NCBI GenBank assembly: GCA_015075585.1 | Contig: JABTUB010000001.1 | Coordinates: 558,001 to 622,000 of the forward strand | Direction of reading: 5' to 3' | Origin: Chloracidobacterium sp. | GTDB taxonomy: Bacteria; Acidobacteriota; Blastocatellia; Pyrinomonadales; Pyrinomonadaceae | DNA: 64,000 nt | Shown: piece after piece, positions 37,090 to 46,158 of the stretch | Layout of the letters: each line of letters opens with the position of its first letter | Position numbering within the stretch: the first letter of the stretch is position 1 | Notes under the pieces: generated by a model | Database searches by the model: none | Told to the model about the DNA's origin: nothing | The model's input: the letters and a program-made list of their open reading frames with translations, nothing else | Made by a program: the position numbers and the translations under genes

Positions 37090-37111
37090 ACAAACTGAAA
37101 AAAGGTGATGC

Positions 37112-37162
37112 AAAGAGACTTTTCGGTGTAGAAAAACTTGACCCGCTTAAAAAGAGACTTTT
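37112..37162 (+). repeat. 12-bp direct repeat, two copies 39 bp apart
   Basis: AAAGAGACTTTT occurs at 37112-37123 and again at 37151-37162, in AT-rich DNA between the IS3 remnant and the helicase gene. Its role is unknown; it could be a regulatory repeat or debris from insertion. Confidence 0.6.
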
Positions 37163-37175
37163 TTGTCTAGGTTTG
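37163..37175 (+). repeat. left copy of a 13-bp direct repeat flanking the helicase gene
   Basis: TTGTCTAGGTTTG here and TTGTCTAGATTTG at 41222-41234 differ at one base. They lie 79 bp before and 24 bp after the helicase coding region in the same orientation. This is the geometry of an insertion-site duplication or att-like repeat, though no integrase gene is present. Confidence 0.5.
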
Positions 37176-37210
37176 CTCGACCACTCCGGACCGCCCCACC
37201 CAGTATTAAT

Positions 37211-37239
37211 TTACGGGAGCGAGTCATATTGCGTATAAT
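37211..37239 (+). promoter_or_regulatory. predicted promoter of the helicase gene
   Basis: A perfect -10 box TATAAT (37234-37239) is preceded at 17 bp by TTACGG (37211-37216), a weak -35. The start codon at 37254 is only 14 bases beyond the -10, so the transcript would have almost no leader, and no Shine-Dalgarno is visible. Confidence 0.5.
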
Positions 37240-37253
37240 ACAAAAGCAAATCA

Positions 37254-40200
37254 ATGAGATACATAATTTATATCACAGACGAATGTAGGAGCGCTGCCGG
37301 TCACCACGGATATGAGGAAACTGTCACAAATCTTGCTGATAAAATTGAGCGGGAACAAGAATTTAGTTGGCATTATTATAAGGCTCCATTCTTTATACGA
37401 AAGAAGATAGGCCGAGATTATCGTCTGATCGCAAAGCAGATTCCGTTTAAGGAGCATGATGTTACGGTAATTTGTTTTGCTAGTTTTTTCTCAAAAGGCG
37501 ACTTTGAGCTGGACAATTTTGATGTTGAAACAGTTGTTATTCCTGATACTGAAGAACTCGAAGGTTTTATAAATGACAAACTGGCTGGAGGTGAATTGCC
37601 GGCCGAACCAGAGACGCCTGATGAATATGAAAGCGCGTATTTAAATCCAATTCATGGGAAGGACGATCCTCTTGATCTAATGGTGTATGAAAGTCAAGAG
37701 TGGGTGGACGCCATGAAGGAGAAGGACGGCTGGCCTAGAGAAAGTTTTGACTCAATACATAAATTAGTTGAAAGGGCGTGTTGGGATGACGATGTTGATC
37801 TCGAATTGGACAATTCAAGAATACACATTTTTTTCAAGCGGTTTGATGCTCCGCGATCTGTTTTTCTGTTGGGGCTTTCACAAGATCAACCAACTAATTC
37901 AGAAATAGCAGATAAATATTCTTTGCTCACGTCAGAGACAATATTAACTGAGGACTTATTGCGGCAATTTAGTAAAAAAGCGTACCCAAGAATAATTACT
38001 GCAGATCTAGAAATTTGGAAATTGATTCAAAAGGACGAAACAGCAAATCTTGCGTTGTCGTCAGAGGAAACGCATATTCTGGAGTCTGTTTCAAAAGGCG
38101 GAGAAGAGAAGATCTATCCACTTTTTATTAACGGAAGGCCTGGCAGTGGGAAATCAACTATACTTCACTATTTGTTTGCGAATTATCTTGCATTCTATCT
38201 TTCCCAATCCGATAGACAAGTAAATCCGCCACTTTATTTGACGTACAGTCAAAAGTTGTTGGACGTGTCCAAGACTAATATTAAGAGCATCTTAAGACTC
38301 AACTCAAGTCGCTTACAGAGGTTGTCATGGAACGACCACGCTGAAAAAGGATTTGACGAAATTAGGGATATCTGTTTTGGTGAATTTCATGTTTTCCTAA
38401 GGAAACTTATATCGGAAGAACAGGCTTCAAATTTTGTTCCGGACAATAGAATGGATTTCCCAAGGTTTAGAAGGGAGTATCTAGAAATAAGATGGAGGAA
38501 AAGAGAGTTAACTAGATTAGATCCTGAAACCGCGTGGCATGTCATCAGGGGTTATATAAAAGGAATGAGTGATTCAGGAGGGGGATATTTTGATCCAGTT
38601 GACTACAAACAATTTGACTCTAAACGGAAAACGGTGACCCAGGAGACTTTTGATCTGGTGTTTGAACACGTTTGGGAAGGCTGGTACAAGGAATTTTGCC
38701 GTGAGGGGAGATATTGGGATAATCAGGATTTAACAAGAGCTATACTTGACTCAGGTCAGGAAATATCAAAATATCCCGTTGTATTTTGCGACGAAGCTCA
38801 GGATTTTACGCCAAATGAGCTTGAGCTTATTCTTCGGCTTTCTCTATTTTCCAACCGAAAACTCCAGCCTTTTCAATTGAAGCAAGTGCCATTTGCATTT
38901 GCAGGAGATCCATTTCAAACACTTAACCCAACCGGTTTTGATTGGGAAAAGATGAAATCCACATTTCACGAGAAGATAGTTCAAGAGTTGGATAGAACGG
39001 ATAAATCTGGACTCGAGTTTAATTATCAAGAACTGCGGTTCAATTATCGAAGCAGCAAAGATATTGCCGGCGTGTGCAATCTTATTCAATTAGTGCGTGG
39101 ATTGATTTTTAACACGCCCAGAATCGAACCGCAACAAAGCTGGCAAAGGGACGTCTCAGATACTAAGGTTCCAACATATTTTAGCACCTCTAATCAAATG
39201 GCGGTAGGTAAACTTTCTGAACAAAAGGACTTGGTTATTATACTTCCTTGCCAAGATGGCGAGGAAGAAACATATATCGCTGATGACCCAATTCTCAAGA
39301 ATTTGAAAGTGCAAGGTAAAAATATCAATATGCTAAGCGCAATGGGCGCCAAAGGCCTAGAATTTGCGCGTGTTGTGATCTACAAATTTGGTGATACCTG
39401 CCTCCAAGAATTTCCAGACCTTGGTCGGAAGCTAAGCCTTGAATCTCACGAGGATGAGATTAATTCTGAAAGGAAGTTATCATGGGAGTACTTCTTCAAT
39501 CGTTTATATGTGGCCGTTAGCCGCCCCAAAAGAGAGTTATATATATTAGATTCAGACGAAGGCATTGAATCATTTTGGAAAAGCAATGTCTTTACTAGGA
39601 CAGATACCGTAATCGAACAAAGAAATAGGCGATCCCCAACAATTCGCTGGACCAGTGATGACGTGACTTTACCGGTTCCAGGAAATGAACAGTCAATATC
39701 CGAAGGGCTAACGGATGATCTACGATCCTTGGCTGAACAATTTCGGAACAACGGTCTTTCGACAAAGAACTCGTACTTACTACAGTTGGCTTCATATAAT
39801 TATCGTAATGTAGGCGACAACCGTGAGGCGACGTTATGTGATGCCGAAAGGTTTAAGATCGATGAGCAATTTGAGAATGCCGCTCAGGCGTACCTTGCAA
39901 TCGATATGATTCAAGAGGCGTTGGAATGCTCTTGGAATGGAGGGTGTTATCGGCAAATTGCTAGAGAGGAACGATTTACGAGGTTTAGTGAATACCGAGT
40001 AGCTAAATTCCTTTCCCTTGAGTCAAACGATGAAACGTTAGTTTCAATTCTTCGATTCGTCGGTGACGAGCTTCGTAGTGCAAATAAGGCGAGAATTGTA
40101 AATTCCCAAGGTTGGAGCGACTGCATGCGACGATTGATTGAAAGGGCTGTTACTGATAATGGACGGCGAGAGGACCCAAAAGCTGTGTATTGGAGTTTAA

Positions 40201-41198
40201 AGAATATCTATGACAATTGGCCAAATCTACCAAAGACTAGGGAATTAGCTGATGTTGCATTTAGGGCTGAGGAGTATGCTGACGTCTTCACACTTTATAA
40301 AGATCGAGGTGAAGAGGATCAAAATAGCCCGCAATACATAATTTCGAAATATGAGACTTCCCAGGCGGACCTGGATCCAGACGCTGTGAGGAGGCTGCAT
40401 AATGCCTACTTGACCGTTGGTCTCTATCAACGAGCTTATGAGATAGCAAACAAGTACAATTTTGAAGATCTCTGGACTGAATTGCTCAAAAGAGTTCCTT
40501 TCTCGGACGAACATTCCATAATTCTGTCTGGCACAATTAGCGAATTGGTTAAGCTGTATGCTTCATCGAATAGGTTCGAAAAGATAAATGAACTACTGGA
40601 AAGAAAGGACTTGGCCCTCCGTGAAGTTAAGCCCCTCATCTCAAATATTCTGGATGTGATTGAACCTGATGGTCTTTCGGGCGCCCAAGCAAAGGATATA
40701 GAATCCCTTTTCAAGATATTATCGAGGATAGAACATGTTTCTTCGCCGAATGACTACGATATAAGAAAAATTGGAGACGTACTCAAAGGTACCAACCAAT
40801 TTGTCAAGTCTCTTGGGCTCATAGAAAAGCTTCTAAACGTTAGGGAGTTGTCGGCGGAAACCTTGGAATTATTGAGGTCCGAGTGGTTTGATACAAAATC
40901 ACGCCAAATAGCATACGCAAGATCGCGTAACCAGGATGCCAAGCGTTATGAGAGGGAAATTTCTGTAAAGCGTTCTGAATGGGGAGTGAAGGATGTTTCT
41001 ATTAAACCTGAAGCAGAAGATGCTGAAGAAATAAAGCCACGTTCCCGAAGTTTGACTGGTGAGCAGAAGCAAATGGCACATTTAGCGAAAAATGCCGGTA
41101 AGACTCCTAAAGAAATCGCTGATTTTCTGGGAGTAAGTGTCGATTCAGTAATATCTCTTTTCATTAAAAGCGAAAGAAAACGCCATAAAAGGAAATGA
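37254..41198 (+). CDS. large UvrD-like superfamily I helicase with extra N-terminal, solenoid and HTH regions
   Basis: 1314 residues, one intact frame. Residues ~1-100 form a separate small domain whose pattern (YYKAPFFIRKKIGRDYRLI, then DVTVICFASFFSKGD) recalls RelE/ParE-fold proteins. The helicase core has Walker A GRPGSGKS (294-301), Walker B FCDEAQDF (511-518), GDPFQT (551-556), FNYRSS (596-601), MGAKGLEF (697-704) and LYVAVSRPK (751-759), so ATP hydrolysis should be intact. Residues ~800-1250 are helical and TPR/solenoid-like. The last ~45 form a helix-turn-helix (TPKEIADFLGVSVDSVISLF). The gene is much AT-richer than its neighbours and sits between IS3 remnants, so it was probably acquired. 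A defence or DNA-processing role is inferred. Confidence 0.9.
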   Translation: MRYIIYITDECRSAAGHHGYEETVTNLADKIEREQEFSWHYYKAPFFIRKKIGRDYRLIAKQIPFKEHDVTVICFASFFSKGDFELDNFDVETVVIPDTEELEGFINDKLAGGELPAEPETPDEYESAYLNPIHGKDDPLDLMVYESQEWVDAMKEKDGWPRESFDSIHKLVERACWDDDVDLELDNSRIHIFFKRFDAPRSVFLLGLSQDQPTNSEIADKYSLLTSETILTEDLLRQFSKKAYPRIITADLEIWKLIQKDETANLALSSEETHILESVSKGGEEKIYPLFINGRPGSGKSTILHYLFANYLAFYLSQSDRQVNPPLYLTYSQKLLDVSKTNIKSILRLNSSRLQRLSWNDHAEKGFDEIRDICFGEFHVFLRKLISEEQASNFVPDNRMDFPRFRREYLEIRWRKRELTRLDPETAWHVIRGYIKGMSDSGGGYFDPVDYKQFDSKRKTVTQETFDLVFEHVWEGWYKEFCREGRYWDNQDLTRAILDSGQEISKYPVVFCDEAQDFTPNELELILRLSLFSNRKLQPFQLKQVPFAFAGDPFQTLNPTGFDWEKMKSTFHEKIVQELDRTDKSGLEFNYQELRFNYRSSKDIAGVCNLIQLVRGLIFNTPRIEPQQSWQRDVSDTKVPTYFSTSNQMAVGKLSEQKDLVIILPCQDGEEETYIADDPILKNLKVQGKNINMLSAMGAKGLEFARVVIYKFGDTCLQEFPDLGRKLSLESHEDEINSERKLSWEYFFNRLYVAVSRPKRELYILDSDEGIESFWKSNVFTRTDTVIEQRNRRSPTIRWTSDDVTLPVPGNEQSISEGLTDDLRSLAEQFRNNGLSTKNSYLLQLASYNYRNVGDNREATLCDAERFKIDEQFENAAQAYLAIDMIQEALECSWNGGCYRQIAREERFTRFSEYRVAKFLSLESNDETLVSILRFVGDELRSANKARIVNSQGWSDCMRRLIERAVTDNGRREDPKAVYWSLKNIYDNWPNLPKTRELADVAFRAEEYADVFTLYKDRGEEDQNSPQYIISKYETSQADLDPDAVRRLHNAYLTVGLYQRAYEIANKYNFEDLWTELLKRVPFSDEHSIILSGTISELVKLYASSNRFEKINELLERKDLALREVKPLISNILDVIEPDGLSGAQAKDIESLFKILSRIEHVSSPNDYDIRKIGDVLKGTNQFVKSLGLIEKLLNVRELSAETLELLRSEWFDTKSRQIAYARSRNQDAKRYEREISVKRSEWGVKDVSIKPEAEDAEEIKPRSRSLTGEQKQMAHLAKNAGKTPKEIADFLGVSVDSVISLFIKSERKRHKRK

Positions 41199-41221
41199 AT
41201 CTGACATTCACTTCACTAATC

Positions 41222-41234
41222 TTGTCTAGATTTG
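41222..41234 (+). repeat. right copy of the 13-bp direct repeat flanking the helicase gene
   Basis: TTGTCTAGATTTG, 12 of 13 bases identical to the copy at 37163-37175. It lies 24 bp after the helicase stop and 8 bp before the IS3 left end. Confidence 0.5.
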
Positions 41235-41242
41235 TGTGGAAA

Positions 41243-41492
41243 TGTAACCCTCCCCTAATTGTGACCTGCTCTGGCAAAATTACACGAGGCGGATGGCTAG
41301 TTTCAATTAAAATAAGGAAGGAGAAACCGGCAGATGAGGAAGAAGTATACGGAGGAGCAGATCGTCGGGATATTGCGAGGGGCTGAGGCGAGCGGAAAGG
41401 GCGTGAAGGAATACTGTCGCGAAAAAGGGGTACACGAGACGACGTATTACGCGTGGCGGAAGCGATATGGGATGACGGCGGCGGCGCCGTGA
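41243..41492 (+). mobile_element. left-end remnant of an IS3-family element (terminal repeat plus truncated orfA)
   Basis: The segment begins with a terminal inverted repeat, TGTAACCCTCCCCTAATTGT at 41243, extending to about 41266. ATG 41334 then opens a 52-residue frame, MRKKYTEEQIVGILRGAEA onward with YYAWRKRYGM, which is the N-terminal HTH of an IS3-type OrfA. Normal OrfA is about 90-100 residues; homology stops near 41478 and the frame ends at 41492, so the right part is lost. The terminal repeat matches, inverted, the right-end remnant at 56695-56718 at 21 of 24 positions. Confidence 0.75.
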
Positions 41493-41634
41493 CCGTCGGC
41501 ATTGTCGCTGCATCCGGTTAAACTGCTTGAAGAGTTTGGTTGAGTCAGCCAACGTGCTAGTGTCCTAATTCCAGCCGTGTTTTCTGAATACTGATGCGGC
41601 TTGAGGCGACTTTATATAATCGTAGAATTCCTTG

Positions 41635-43039
41635 GTAGTGTCAAGTTCTTTGTGTAAATGATCTCCCTTCATTTTCAGTAGTAGTAGCAGGGGCTGTGGG
41701 AACGGTGGAAAAATGTCTTTTATTTTTCCACGGTTTCCATAGCCCGATCTTGTCAACTCTGTGGCAGCCGGTCTTCGTAGACGATAGCGAACCGGCTGAG
41801 GGCGGCCTTCCAATCGCGGATCGGCATGGTCCATTTTTTTGTGATATTTCGCAGAGCGAGATAGAGCAGTTTTTGCACGGCCTCGTCATTTGGAAATGAT
41901 CCGCGGGCCTTTGTCACTTTGCGAAGCGTCATATTGAGCGACTCGATGGCGTTGGTCGTATAGATCACGCGTCTGATCTCCGGCGGATAGGCAAAAAATG
42001 GGATTATGCGGGTCCAGTTCGAGCGCCAGCTTCGAGAGATCGTCGGAAAGCGGGCATCCCACTTGTCGGCAAATTCGTCGAGCCGCTGTTCGGCCTCTGC
42101 GTCAGTCGCCGAGCTATAGATCGTTTTAAGGTCCCGGGCCACTTCTTTACGCTCCTTCCAGCCGACGTAATTGAGCGAATGGCGTACCATGTGGACGATG
42201 CACAACTGTACCTCAGCTTTCGGAAACACGGTCTCGATCGCTTCGGGAAAGCCTTTGAGCCCGTCAACACAGGCGATAATGATGTCATTAACGCCGCGGT
42301 TCTTGAGTTCGGTGACGACCGAAAGCCAGAACTTTGCCCCCTCACTCTGAGCTATCCACATGCCCAGCACTTCCTTCAATCCGTCCATGTTGACACCGAT
42401 CGCCAGATAAACGGCCTTGTTTCGAACGTGGCCCTGGTCTCGAACCTTGAACTGAAGAGCGTCCAGGTAAAGGATCGGGTAGACCTCGTCAAGCTGCCGG
42501 TTCTGCCACGCTTTTACTTCATCAATGACCGCATCGGTGACTGTCGAAACAAGCGTCGGCGAGACTTCCACCTGGTAGATCTCTTCGATGTGCTGCTGTA
42601 TCTCGCGGGTCGACATCCCACGTGCGTAAAGCGATATGATCTTCTCGTCAAAACCCGTGAATCGCGTCTGATGCTTGCCGACGATCTGCGGCTCGAACGT
42701 CCCCGCCCGGTCACGCGGCACCTCGATCGGTACTGTGCCAAAGTTGCCTTTCAGCGTCTTTCTCGATGTCCCGTTGCGCGAATTGCCGCTGCCTCTGCCC
42801 GACGCCTCATGCTTTTCGTATCCCACGTGCTCGGTCAGCTCTGCCGCCATCGCTCGCTCCAGCAGCCGCTTCGTCAACTGCTTCAGCAATCCGTCCTCCC
42901 CGATCAGATCCTCCGGCTTCTTATAGTCCTTCAATAAATTGTCAATCAGCTCGTTGTCTATGGTCATCTTTCCTCCCTCGCCGAACCTTATCCCATTCGA
43001 CCGTTAATGACCATTTACACAAAATTATTTACACCCTCA
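41635..43039 (-). mobile_element. complete IS256-family insertion sequence
   Basis: About 1.4 kb with one transposase gene and imperfect terminal inverted repeats: GTGTCAAGTTCTTTGTGTAA from 41638, and the complement of the block at 43009-43034, agreeing at about 20 of 26 positions with TTTGTGTAAATG shared. Flanking 8-mers ATTCCTTG (41627-41634) and TTTCCTTG (43040-43047) differ at one base, consistent with the 8-9 bp duplication of this family. It splits the ModA-like gene. Confidence 0.8.
41753..42967 (-). CDS. IS256-family (mutator-type) transposase
   Basis: 404 residues, the usual length. N-terminal [28 protein letters not shown], then [12 protein letters not shown] and [14 protein letters not shown] are typical. 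The DDE residues are in [10 protein letters not shown] (first Asp), [13 protein letters not shown] (second Asp) and [12 protein letters not shown] (Glu). The frame is intact, so the element may still be able to move. The gene lies on the minus strand inside the element's terminal repeats. Confidence 0.95.
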   Translation of the reverse strand: MTIDNELIDNLLKDYKKPEDLIGEDGLLKQLTKRLLERAMAAELTEHVGYEKHEASGRGSGNSRNGTSRKTLKGNFGTVPIEVPRDRAGTFEPQIVGKHQTRFTGFDEKIISLYARGMSTREIQQHIEEIYQVEVSPTLVSTVTDAVIDEVKAWQNRQLDEVYPILYLDALQFKVRDQGHVRNKAVYLAIGVNMDGLKEVLGMWIAQSEGAKFWLSVVTELKNRGVNDIIIACVDGLKGFPEAIETVFPKAEVQLCIVHMVRHSLNYVGWKERKEVARDLKTIYSSATDAEAEQRLDEFADKWDARFPTISRSWRSNWTRIIPFFAYPPEIRRVIYTTNAIESLNMTLRKVTKARGSFPNDEAVQKLLYLALRNITKKWTMPIRDWKAALSRFAIVYEDRLPQS

Positions 43040-43935
43040 TTTCCTTGCGTTGGCGTTGTCGAAGCCTGCCTTACTGAGTGCAATACCGCAATCCCTGTAA
43101 ATGGTGTACTTTTCTTTGAGCCGGACAAAATCCGCGGTGTCGGCGTTCGCAATTTGCCAGATATTCCAACTGATCCAAACGTCGATTTCGGGGTTCTGCT
43201 TCCAATACGCCTCGGCGAGGCCGCTGTTCTCAGCGTGATGGACGATGTTTGCTCTGATCTTTCGAAACGCGGCCATGTCTTTCATATTGCCGAGGATGTC
43301 TTCCCAAACGCCGGTCAGCCCCGCACCGTTCACGACCAAGATCTTGATGTCGCTTCTTTGGAGGTCTGCGAGGCTTTTTATCTTTTTCGGATTGCCTTTT
43401 CTTACGATAAGCCCCGAACCGCGGTAAAAAAGAGGATAAACGGTCTCGGGCACGATCGCATCGCCAAAAACGCTCAGGAAGTTGGCCATCATATTTTCCG
43501 AGCCGCTGTAAAAGATATCGCCGTCCTTTTTCGCCTTTTCCTGCCAGTTTTTCAGCGGCCCTTTTGTAACGCTGACGTGTATGTTGAACTCTTTTTCAAA
43601 ATTTCCTGCGATCTCTTTTATAGCAGGGTACGGCCCGCCCGGCCCGTAAACGCGAACGGTTCCGGTCTGTGCCGCGCACATGCATACAGAAAAAAGGATA
43701 AAGAAGGTTAGCGACAAGGTGTATCTCATTTTGCTCGTGCGCCATTGATTCAATTTATTTTCGCCGCATAACGCGGTAGCGCGGCTTTCATTTTAGCAGT
43801 TTTCGGGCATACGCGTGACGCATCGGCGCTTTGCGGCGTGCGGCTTCGCCTGTGATCTCTCTGTCCGGCGATGTTATCTGTTAGAATCTTCGGGACGTTA
43901 TCGCCGGAAGCCGGAGTGATATCGACCGAGGATTT

Positions 43936-44880
43936 ATGCCGACCACTGCCTTGATCCAACATCCGATCTATGCCGAACACGACACGGGGCCGGGGCATCC
44001 GGAGACGCCTTTGCGCTACAAGGCTGTTATGGAGGCTCTTCGCGGCGATGAAGAGTTTTGGTGTTCGCTGAAAGTGATCACACCCGACGCTGCTTCGAAG
44101 GGAAGTATTCAAGCTGTGCACACGGCAAGGCATTTCAAAGAGGTCGAGAACGCATTCTCTGACGGGCTTACCGCGCTCGACGCCGACACAACGATCTCGA
44201 TGAGGTCGTTCGACGCCGCTTTATATGCCGCCGGCGGAGCTATTGCCGCGGTCGATGCGGTGATGCAGGGCGAGGCTGACAATGCTTTCGTCGCCGTACG
44301 CCCGCCGGGTCATCACGCGACCGCGGAAAGAGCGATGGGCTTTTGCCTCTTTAACAATATCGCCGTTGCCGCGAGGCACGCACAGAATAATTACAATGAG
44401 ATAGACCGCATTGTGATAGTCGATTGGGACGTTCACCACGGCAACGGAACGCAAGGCATCTTTTATAACGACCCGAACATTTTCTTCTTTTCAATGCATC
44501 AATATCCGTGGTACCCCGGCACCGGCAGCCGCGGTGAAACAGGCCACGGGCGAGGCCTCGGGGCGACGATGAACGTTCCGATCAAGGCGGGGACGAGCGC
44601 TGCCGAGCAGCGGCGTATGTTCGAGGCGGCGATCGAGGATATCGCAAAAAGGTTCACGTCCGATCTTGTGATGATCTCTGCCGGCTTTGATGCACACCTC
44701 AACGATCCGCTCGGGCAACTGCGGCTCGAGGACGACGACTTCTGTGCGATGACGCGCGTCCTGCGTGAATTCGCCGAAGGGTCAGCCGCGGGCCGCATCG
44801 TATCTTGTCTCGAAGGCGGCTATGATCTTGCGACACTCGGCACGACGGTCAAGCGCCACGTTGAAGCCTTATCGCAGTAG
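43936..44880 (+). CDS. histone-deacetylase-family deacetylase
   Basis: 314 residues. Zinc hydrolase motifs of the HDAC/acetoin-utilisation/acetylpolyamine amidohydrolase family are intact: RPPGHHA (catalytic His pair), GFCLFNN, VDWDVHHGNGTQ (zinc Asp and His), FFFSMHQYPWYPGTG, and SAGFDAHLNDPLG (second zinc Asp). Bacterial members deacetylate small molecules such as acetylpolyamines or acetylated proteins. The class II-like loop YPWYPGTG favours a small acyl substrate. Its leader is 180 bp from the divergent ModA-like pseudogene. Confidence 0.92.
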   Translation: MPTTALIQHPIYAEHDTGPGHPETPLRYKAVMEALRGDEEFWCSLKVITPDAASKGSIQAVHTARHFKEVENAFSDGLTALDADTTISMRSFDAALYAAGGAIAAVDAVMQGEADNAFVAVRPPGHHATAERAMGFCLFNNIAVAARHAQNNYNEIDRIVIVDWDVHHGNGTQGIFYNDPNIFFFSMHQYPWYPGTGSRGETGHGRGLGATMNVPIKAGTSAAEQRRMFEAAIEDIAKRFTSDLVMISAGFDAHLNDPLGQLRLEDDDFCAMTRVLREFAEGSAAGRIVSCLEGGYDLATLGTTVKRHVEALSQ

Positions 44881-44940
44881 CGCAGGTTGTGCTACACTTC
44901 CGTTTACAGACATTATTGAACTGTCTTTAGAGGTGACGTT

Positions 44941-45222
44941 ATGCCCGATGTCGAGATCTCGTGTTTGCAGTGCAAAGAGATATTCATTTTCAGCGAAAAG
45001 GAACAAGAGCTTTTTTATCAACGCAATATGATGCAGCCGCAGCGGTGCCCTAAGTGCCGTTCGAAACGCGCGGCTTCGAGGCCCGATGCGCCGGCCCGGT
45101 ATGAGATAGTCTGCGACAATTGCGGTAAGCATGACACTGTGCCGTTCCAGCCGCGCACAGGCCGCTCGATAATGTGTAAAGATTGCTACGAGTCGAGCCG
45201 TTCGCGTGCGAGGTACGCCTGA
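44941..45222 (+). CDS. double zinc-ribbon protein of unknown function
   Basis: 93 residues with four CxxC pairs (Cys8/11, 36/39, 58/61, 79/82), giving two zinc ribbons. The first resembles the probable-zinc-ribbon family (zf-trcl: SCLQCKEIFIFSEKEQEFF-like, with QPQRCPKCR); the second (CDNCGKHDTVPFQP...CKDCYESSR) resembles the CxxC domain often fused to or found with nucleic-acid-binding proteins. Small size and Arg-rich linkers suggest DNA or RNA binding. It ends 3 bp before the next gene. Confidence 0.85.
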   Translation: MPDVEISCLQCKEIFIFSEKEQELFYQRNMMQPQRCPKCRSKRAASRPDAPARYEIVCDNCGKHDTVPFQPRTGRSIMCKDCYESSRSRARYA

Positions 45223-45225
45223 AAA

Positions 45226-46032
45226 ATGGAGTTCCAGACCGTTCACTACGAATTTGACGGCTTAGTGGCGACTGTCACCATGAACCGTCCTGATGCCCTT
45301 AACGCCCTGTCGATGCAGTTGACGATCGACCTCGGCAGTGCGTTTCGCAAAGCCGTCGATGACGGCTCATGCGCGGTCGTCCTGACGGGCGGCGGCCGTG
45401 CTTTCTGCTCGGGTGGCGACCTGCGGGAAATGAGGACAATGTGGGAGAAGGAAGGCCGGATCGAGGCCTTTCTCGAAGAGCCGCTCGGCGAGCTTCACAG
45501 CGTTGTCCGGTTCATACGCGAAGCGCCGATCCCGTTCATCGCCGCCGTGAACGGCGTTTGTGCCGGAGCCGGTGTCAATTTTGCCCTCGCGTGCGATATC
45601 GTGATAGCTGCCGAAGATGCTGCGTTCAGAGAAGCCTTTGTACGGATCGGCTTGTCGCCGGACTGCGGCGGTACATTCTTTCTTCCGAGAGCTGTCGGCG
45701 AAAAGCTTGCGGCCGAACTTTTGATGACAGGCGACGCGATATCAGCGCAGCGCGCCTCCGAGATCGGTATGATCAACAAGGTCGTGCCCGCGGCCGAGCT
45801 TCTGTCTGAGGCTCGGGCCTTTGCTGCCCGCCTCGCATCCGGTCCGACGGGTTCGATCGCCCGCATAAAACGAATGCTCAACGCCTCGTTCTCAAACGAC
45901 CTCTCGACTCAGCTTGCCCTCGAGCATGAATGTCAGATCGAGTCCGGCAGATCTGCGGACTTCAAAGAGGGCGTCTCGGCATTCTTCGACAAACGTGTGC
46001 CGCAGTTCGAACGGCGCCCAGCCAAGGACTGA
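45226..46032 (+). CDS. enoyl-CoA hydratase/isomerase family protein, PaaG-like
   Basis: 268 residues with the crotonase fold: oxyanion-hole segments GGGRAFCSGGDL (55-66) and CAGAGVNFALACD (112-124). The two catalytic glutamates of true hydratases are Asn and Phe here, while SPDCGG (144-149) with Asp146 matches the isomerases PaaG/ECI, where an Asp does the proton transfer. An enoyl-CoA or epoxyphenylacetyl-CoA isomerase activity is therefore likelier than hydration. It directly follows the zinc-ribbon gene, though no metabolic link is evident. Confidence 0.87.
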   Translation: MEFQTVHYEFDGLVATVTMNRPDALNALSMQLTIDLGSAFRKAVDDGSCAVVLTGGGRAFCSGGDLREMRTMWEKEGRIEAFLEEPLGELHSVVRFIREAPIPFIAAVNGVCAGAGVNFALACDIVIAAEDAAFREAFVRIGLSPDCGGTFFLPRAVGEKLAAELLMTGDAISAQRASEIGMINKVVPAAELLSEARAFAARLASGPTGSIARIKRMLNASFSNDLSTQLALEHECQIESGRSADFKEGVSAFFDKRVPQFERRPAKD

Positions 46033-46103
46033 TCCGCTGTATTCCTAAATCCGAAAGTGCCGTTTGACAGCGAGAAGTGATCCGTCGTAATTTATGTTCT
46101 GAA

Positions 46104-46122
46104 ATTGAAAGTCGTTTTCAAT
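46104..46122. promoter_or_regulatory. Fur-like box upstream of the PepSY gene
   Basis: ATTGAAAGTCGTTTTCAAT is a perfect 7-5-7 inverted repeat, close to Fur-type operators (TGAAAA-n-TTTTCA). It lies 36 bp before the chosen ATG at 46159, a fitting place for repression by iron-loaded Fur. Confidence 0.55.
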
Positions 46123-46158
46123 AGATCGCATCAGCGATCGGTTCTCGAAGAACAAATA

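Larger units (their letters stand above)
41565..43729 (-). pseudogene. ModA-like extracellular substrate-binding protein gene, split by an IS256 element
   Basis: The 5' part (43729 to ~43040) encodes a signal peptide and a type 2 periplasmic binding fold (VRVYGPGGPYPAIKEIAGNF, GSGLIVRKGNP, LAEAYWKQNPEIDVWISWN) ending at GFDNANA. The missing C-terminus is on the far side of the IS: 41636-41565 reads KEFYDYIKSPQAASVFRKHG with a stop, the typical end of molybdate/sulfate-type binding proteins. Joining the halves with one copy of the target repeat leaves a one-base frame offset, so a small deletion also occurred. The intact protein would be ~250 residues. A start at 43753 is possible. No ABC permease or ATPase is adjacent. 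Confidence 0.78.

Noticed and set aside
41565..41834. 89-residue minus-strand ORF
   Set aside because: It crosses the IS256 end; only its last ~25 residues are real, as the C-terminal fragment of the split ModA-like gene.
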